Positions 60,838 to 64,000 of a stretch of DNA of 64,000 nucleotides are shown here, one piece after another. The notes under the pieces were generated by a model. That model was not told the DNA's origin and did not search any database. It worked only from the letters and a program-made list of their open reading frames with translations. The position numbers and the translations under genes are program-made. Each line of letters begins with the position of its first letter. Within the stretch, counting starts at the first letter, position 1. Origin of the DNA: Gordionus sp. m RMFG-2023 (taxonomy: Eukaryota; Nematomorpha; Gordioida; Chordodea; Parachordodidae); NCBI RefSeq assembly GCF_954871325.1, contig NC_088775.1, forward strand, positions 77,477,561 to 77,541,560. Reading direction: 5' to 3'.

Positions 60838-62118
60838 CGGAGATGCACCGATACCACTTTTTGTGATACATACACTCTGAATGAGATATGGAATCTAGTT
60901 GGATTGAGAATCTTATATTTAAATCATTTACTGATGGCGATATTTTAAATTCGAATAATCTGGTTTGGCTGGATATCTATTCTATTTTAATGTGTATAGA
61001 AAGCTCACACTATGAATTTCAGACAATTTTCAGGTAACTTTTTTTTCACTATTTTAAAATTAATTTTATACAGGTTTTGCCTGAAATGCAGAGCGGATAC
61101 CTTATACATGCTGGAATACATTTTCGGACAAATCAGTTTTTTTTTAAAATGCCCCCAGTATAATTTTTAGAAGCTTTTAAGATTTTTCTTCCTTATTATA
61201 CTTTAGGATTGTATTTTTTATAAATATAACAAAGTATTCATTTCTTAGACATATTTTTAAGCTAAAAAAAATTGGCTAAGCACGAGCTAATATTTGCTCA
61301 AACCGATTTTTTTGGCTAATTCTAAATTCGAATCAATTTATTTTTGGTTTGGCTTAGGTTAAAAATAATATTTATGATATTTTTTACACTTCTGAATTTT
61401 AATTTCGTTCATTTTATCTAAAGCATATTTTATATAATTTATTTTATTCCATTATATTTTCATCAAAAAAAATCACAATTTTCACATTTCATGATTACAT
61501 TATGCTTAATATTATACTAAATCATATTTTAGTATATTTTTAACCATTTTCATAAAAAAAAATTGAAAAAGTTTTAAAATATCTTTTATGGCAATTGTCA
61601 CATAGATCATATTTAAAATATAAATGTTAAAAATTACTATTATGACAATTGTAACCTTTCCAATTACCTTTTAAATTACACTAAATTATATTTAATATAT
61701 TCATTTTACCTATTCCCATAAACAAAAATTGAAAAGGTTTAAATAAACAATTATGTCACTCTTCTACAATACATTATAAATAAACCATATTTAAAAATTG
61801 ATTTTTACTTATTTTCTTTAAAAAATAATTAGCTCAGACTTAGCCGTAGTCGTAGCCAAAAAACAAGCTAAGACTTATTCTTTAACCAAATAAAATCAGT
61901 TAATGAGAAAATCGATCGGATGATATAATAATACTAACAATATTTTTACTATACGTTATTTTTAAAAAAAATGTTTAATATTATTTTACAGGAAAATATG
62001 AATTTATACAAAATCTCATCGAAAAATTATTCAACTAACCTTTAGAGGGTTAAATAATTATGTATCATCAAAAATAAATGGATCAACAATGCCGACTTTG
62101 GGTATCGGTGCATCTGTG
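60838..62118. mobile_element. hAT element with agatgcaccgatacc ends, next to the GM2-activator-like gene
   Basis: It has perfect 15-bp inverted ends. The 8-bp duplication is attaccta / atcacctc (6 of 8). No transposase is visible. 'ggctaagc … ttagccgtag' inner repeats (61262-61900) may be a second element inside. Its right end is 16 bp downstream of the stop codon of the minus-strand gene. Confidence 0.78.
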
Positions 62119-62134
62119 ATCACCTCACCTATTC

Positions 62135-63235
62135 TTAAGATGCGGCATCAGAAAAAAATTTAGATTTGTATAGAAATTGAACAAAATAATTTACTGATAT
62201 ATAAGACATATAATTCGATGGAATTTCAATGTCAACGTTCCTCAAACCATAAGTGCCTCCGAGGATAGGGCAATTGCACGGTATATGGGCATTCCAGGAG
62301 GAATTATAAGATTTGTAAGCATGGCAATAGGGTTCAACGTAGTCTTTCAATAGTTTACAGATTTGGTACGTGCTTAGATATAAAATAAGCATTCTTAATA
62401 TCCATCAAATAATAGAGGAGTTAAAAATCAAAAACTTTAATTTTCATGATATATGCTTCGCAATGTATTAACTAGAGTTTCGTAACCAGAACACGGAACC
62501 AGTCGGAACAAATCTAAGAATAGGAATCAAACCTCGGAACCCTTCCTTAAATTTATAGAAACCTAGAACCGGTTTTAAGACTGCAGCTATTTTATATTAA
62601 ATCTTACTCAAAATGTTTATGTAACTCATTGATGGTCTAAAAAAAAGTTCGGGTTTCAATTCCGAATATTTTTTTAAAAATTGGTTGCCCCTTCCAGTTA
62701 CCTACAAATGGTTCGGTTCTTAGATTAGACGCGATACCAGATTTTGATTCCGAAATGGAAACTTTGTTAATAAACAAAAAATTATGGATAACCGGTTCCT
62801 AACATTTCTCCTGGTTCCTAGGTGTTCTAATTTTAATTCCGATTCATATTTGAATAATAATCTAAATATTCATCTGAAATTAATAATTAATTTATCAGTT
62901 ATATACTACCGAGATAATCATGTCTAATATACCTAAGCTCAAAAACAAAATTAGATTTACACTTTCTAAAACTAATATACATGCAAAAGAAATTAAAATT
63001 AACCATGAACCCACGGGAAAAGGATCTAAGGGAATGCATGGAACTTTAATAGTAATAACCCAAACTATTTTTTTCCTGATTTCAATTTTGAGTTCCAGGT
63101 CATTGTATATATTGTAAGTTTCATAATTTGTCTGAGTGTTCCAATTTCCGATTTCAGAGAGCCCATTACCAAACGTTAAATTGAATTCCTTGATCCTGAG
63201 AAACGTTTTTACGGATCTCTTTTTCTTACCCACAC
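62135..63235 (-). CDS. GM2 ganglioside activator-like protein (ML fold), 5' incomplete
   Basis: Two exons on the minus strand, 63235-63004 and 62372-62135, flank a 631-bp intron (62373-63003). The split codon makes Cys. The joined product reads VKTFLRIKEFNLTFGNG … NDLELKIEIRKK … ITIKVPC … VGSC|TYQICKLLKDY … YC … IPCNCPILGGTYGLRNVDIEIP. This follows the GM2 activator order (KIPC…GSC, C, C, PCHCP..GTY.L). GM2 activator is a secreted/lysosomal lipid-transfer protein that presents gangliosides to hydrolases. Six of the eight family cysteines are present. The first should lie in an upstream exon not located here (acceptor gcaag near 63236). The last, near the C-terminus, is absent because the frame stops after FFSDAAS. 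The family call is good; whether the gene is functional is uncertain. Confidence 0.83.
62480..62845. repeat. Small repeat in the GM2-activator-like intron
   Basis: 'tagagtttcgtaaccagaa' with 'cacggaacc' at the left and 'ggttcctaac … cctggttcctag' at the right form loose inverted ends, with 'aaccggttttaag' inside. It is probably a non-autonomous transposon in the intron. Confidence 0.45.
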
Positions 63236-63242
63236 CTTGCAA

Positions 63243-63763
63243 TATAAAAATGAATGTGCAGTTAATTTAATATTTAGCTCATTATAATATATCTTTAATG
63301 TGTAAATTGTAAAAAAAACCGCGAAAAACGGGAGAAATAAATATAAATATATTATCAAATTTATATTGAAATGCATTTCAAAATAAAAAAAAATATTTGT
63401 AAAAATTTTTTTTTTCTATCCTATTTATAATTAAGTAATTGAATATCTGATATTGATTAAATTTTGTGGAATGGTGTGGATCGTACAAGGGATCCGCGTA
63501 ATGATGGTTAAGAATATTAGTTCATGGTTCTGTTTCCATTTGTAAGAAAGATTAGTATTGTTTTAGTTTGAATCTTTTATAAACGTATTTGAATTATGTA
63601 AAGAGAAGTCCATTTTTTCCATATTAAAATATTTTCAAGATTCTCTTCTGTTAAATTATTTAAAATTATTATATAAAACAGGCCGTAAAAAGTTATACTC
63701 ATAACAACGCTAAATATTTACATATAATTTTCCGAAAACATAAAAATAAAACATTATATATAT

Positions 63764-63795
<32 letters not shown>

Positions 63796-64000
63796 AAACT
63801 ATTTATTAAATAAATTTAGTAAATATTATTTCCCATCCAGGATTAGATCTAGCCTAATTTTAAGTATAAATTTTAGGACAGTGCAAAATTCTAAACACTA
63901 GCAAACTAACTATGCAAGGGTAAAGGGGAATCTTTCCTAGGTTTTCACCGGTCAATTTTGTCGACTCATAAATTTATATTATAACGCCTAATCCCAAATA
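63243..64000. other. Upstream flank of the GM2-activator-like gene
   Basis: A signal-peptide exon is expected here or beyond the window, but none could be placed. (AT)n microsatellite at about 63766-63794. Confidence 0.4.

Noticed and set aside
1-64000. tRNA, rRNA or other structured RNA genes
   Set aside because: I saw no cloverleaf with conserved box A/B words and no rRNA stretch. This was judged by eye only; tRNAscan-SE or Infernal would be needed to exclude them.

Overview
This window is eukaryotic and animal. It is very A+T-rich (by eye, three quarters or more) and has three recognisable host genes in 64 kb. They are a histidine acid phosphatase (1322-2594, +), a Golgi membrane protein of the GOLM1/GOLM2 type (45831-46884, +) and a GM2-activator-like lipid-binding protein (62135-63235, -). 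GOLM and GM2-activator families point to Metazoa. The introns I can place are mostly tiny (44, 44, 41 and, in a transposase, 45 bp), and the proteins are rich in Asn, Lys, Ile and Tyr. A compact-intron, A+T-rich invertebrate (for example a myxozoan, flatworm or nematode) would fit. The sequence alone does not decide between these.

Layout. 1-4 kb: acid phosphatase in A+T-rich spacer. 4-6.5 kb: a diverged tandem array with a hAT element in it. 6.5-8.8 kb: a dead Helitron helicase split by a hAT element that carries a Ty3/gypsy scrap. 9-13 kb: a 102-bp tandem repeat, a solo LTR and transposon ends. 13.3-20.6 kb: a nest of transposons, one hAT holding a young LTR element, a second hAT with a third inside it, and a piggyBac-type MITE. 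20.8-24.1 kb: a broken Ty3/gypsy element (-). 24.4-39.7 kb: at least five diverged copies of an exon-like two-part module on the minus strand, broken up by a hAT carrying piggyBac remains, an LTR element with a Tc1/mariner-type insert, an inverted-repeat MITE and two more hAT elements. 39.7-44.8 kb: a foldback-like element whose inverted arms are 14-bp minisatellite arrays. 45.8-46.9 kb: the GOLM gene. 48-51.2 kb: old hAT copies, MITEs and an RTE-like LINE (-). 51.4-56.9 kb: the most complete Ty3/gypsy element (+), with an extra small open frame after pol. 57.6-62.1 kb: MITEs, a long palindrome and a hAT element ending just past the GM2-activator stop. 62.1-63.2 kb: GM2-activator-like gene.

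The host genes are not an operon or a functional cluster, though all three belong to families of the secretory or lysosomal system. Most of the window is mobile DNA of several ages. The most unusual items are a gag-protease-only LTR element whose reading frame starts inside its own LTR and runs through the primer-binding site, the minisatellite-armed element, the repeated exon-like module array, and a GM2-activator-like gene that lacks the N-to-C disulfide pair.
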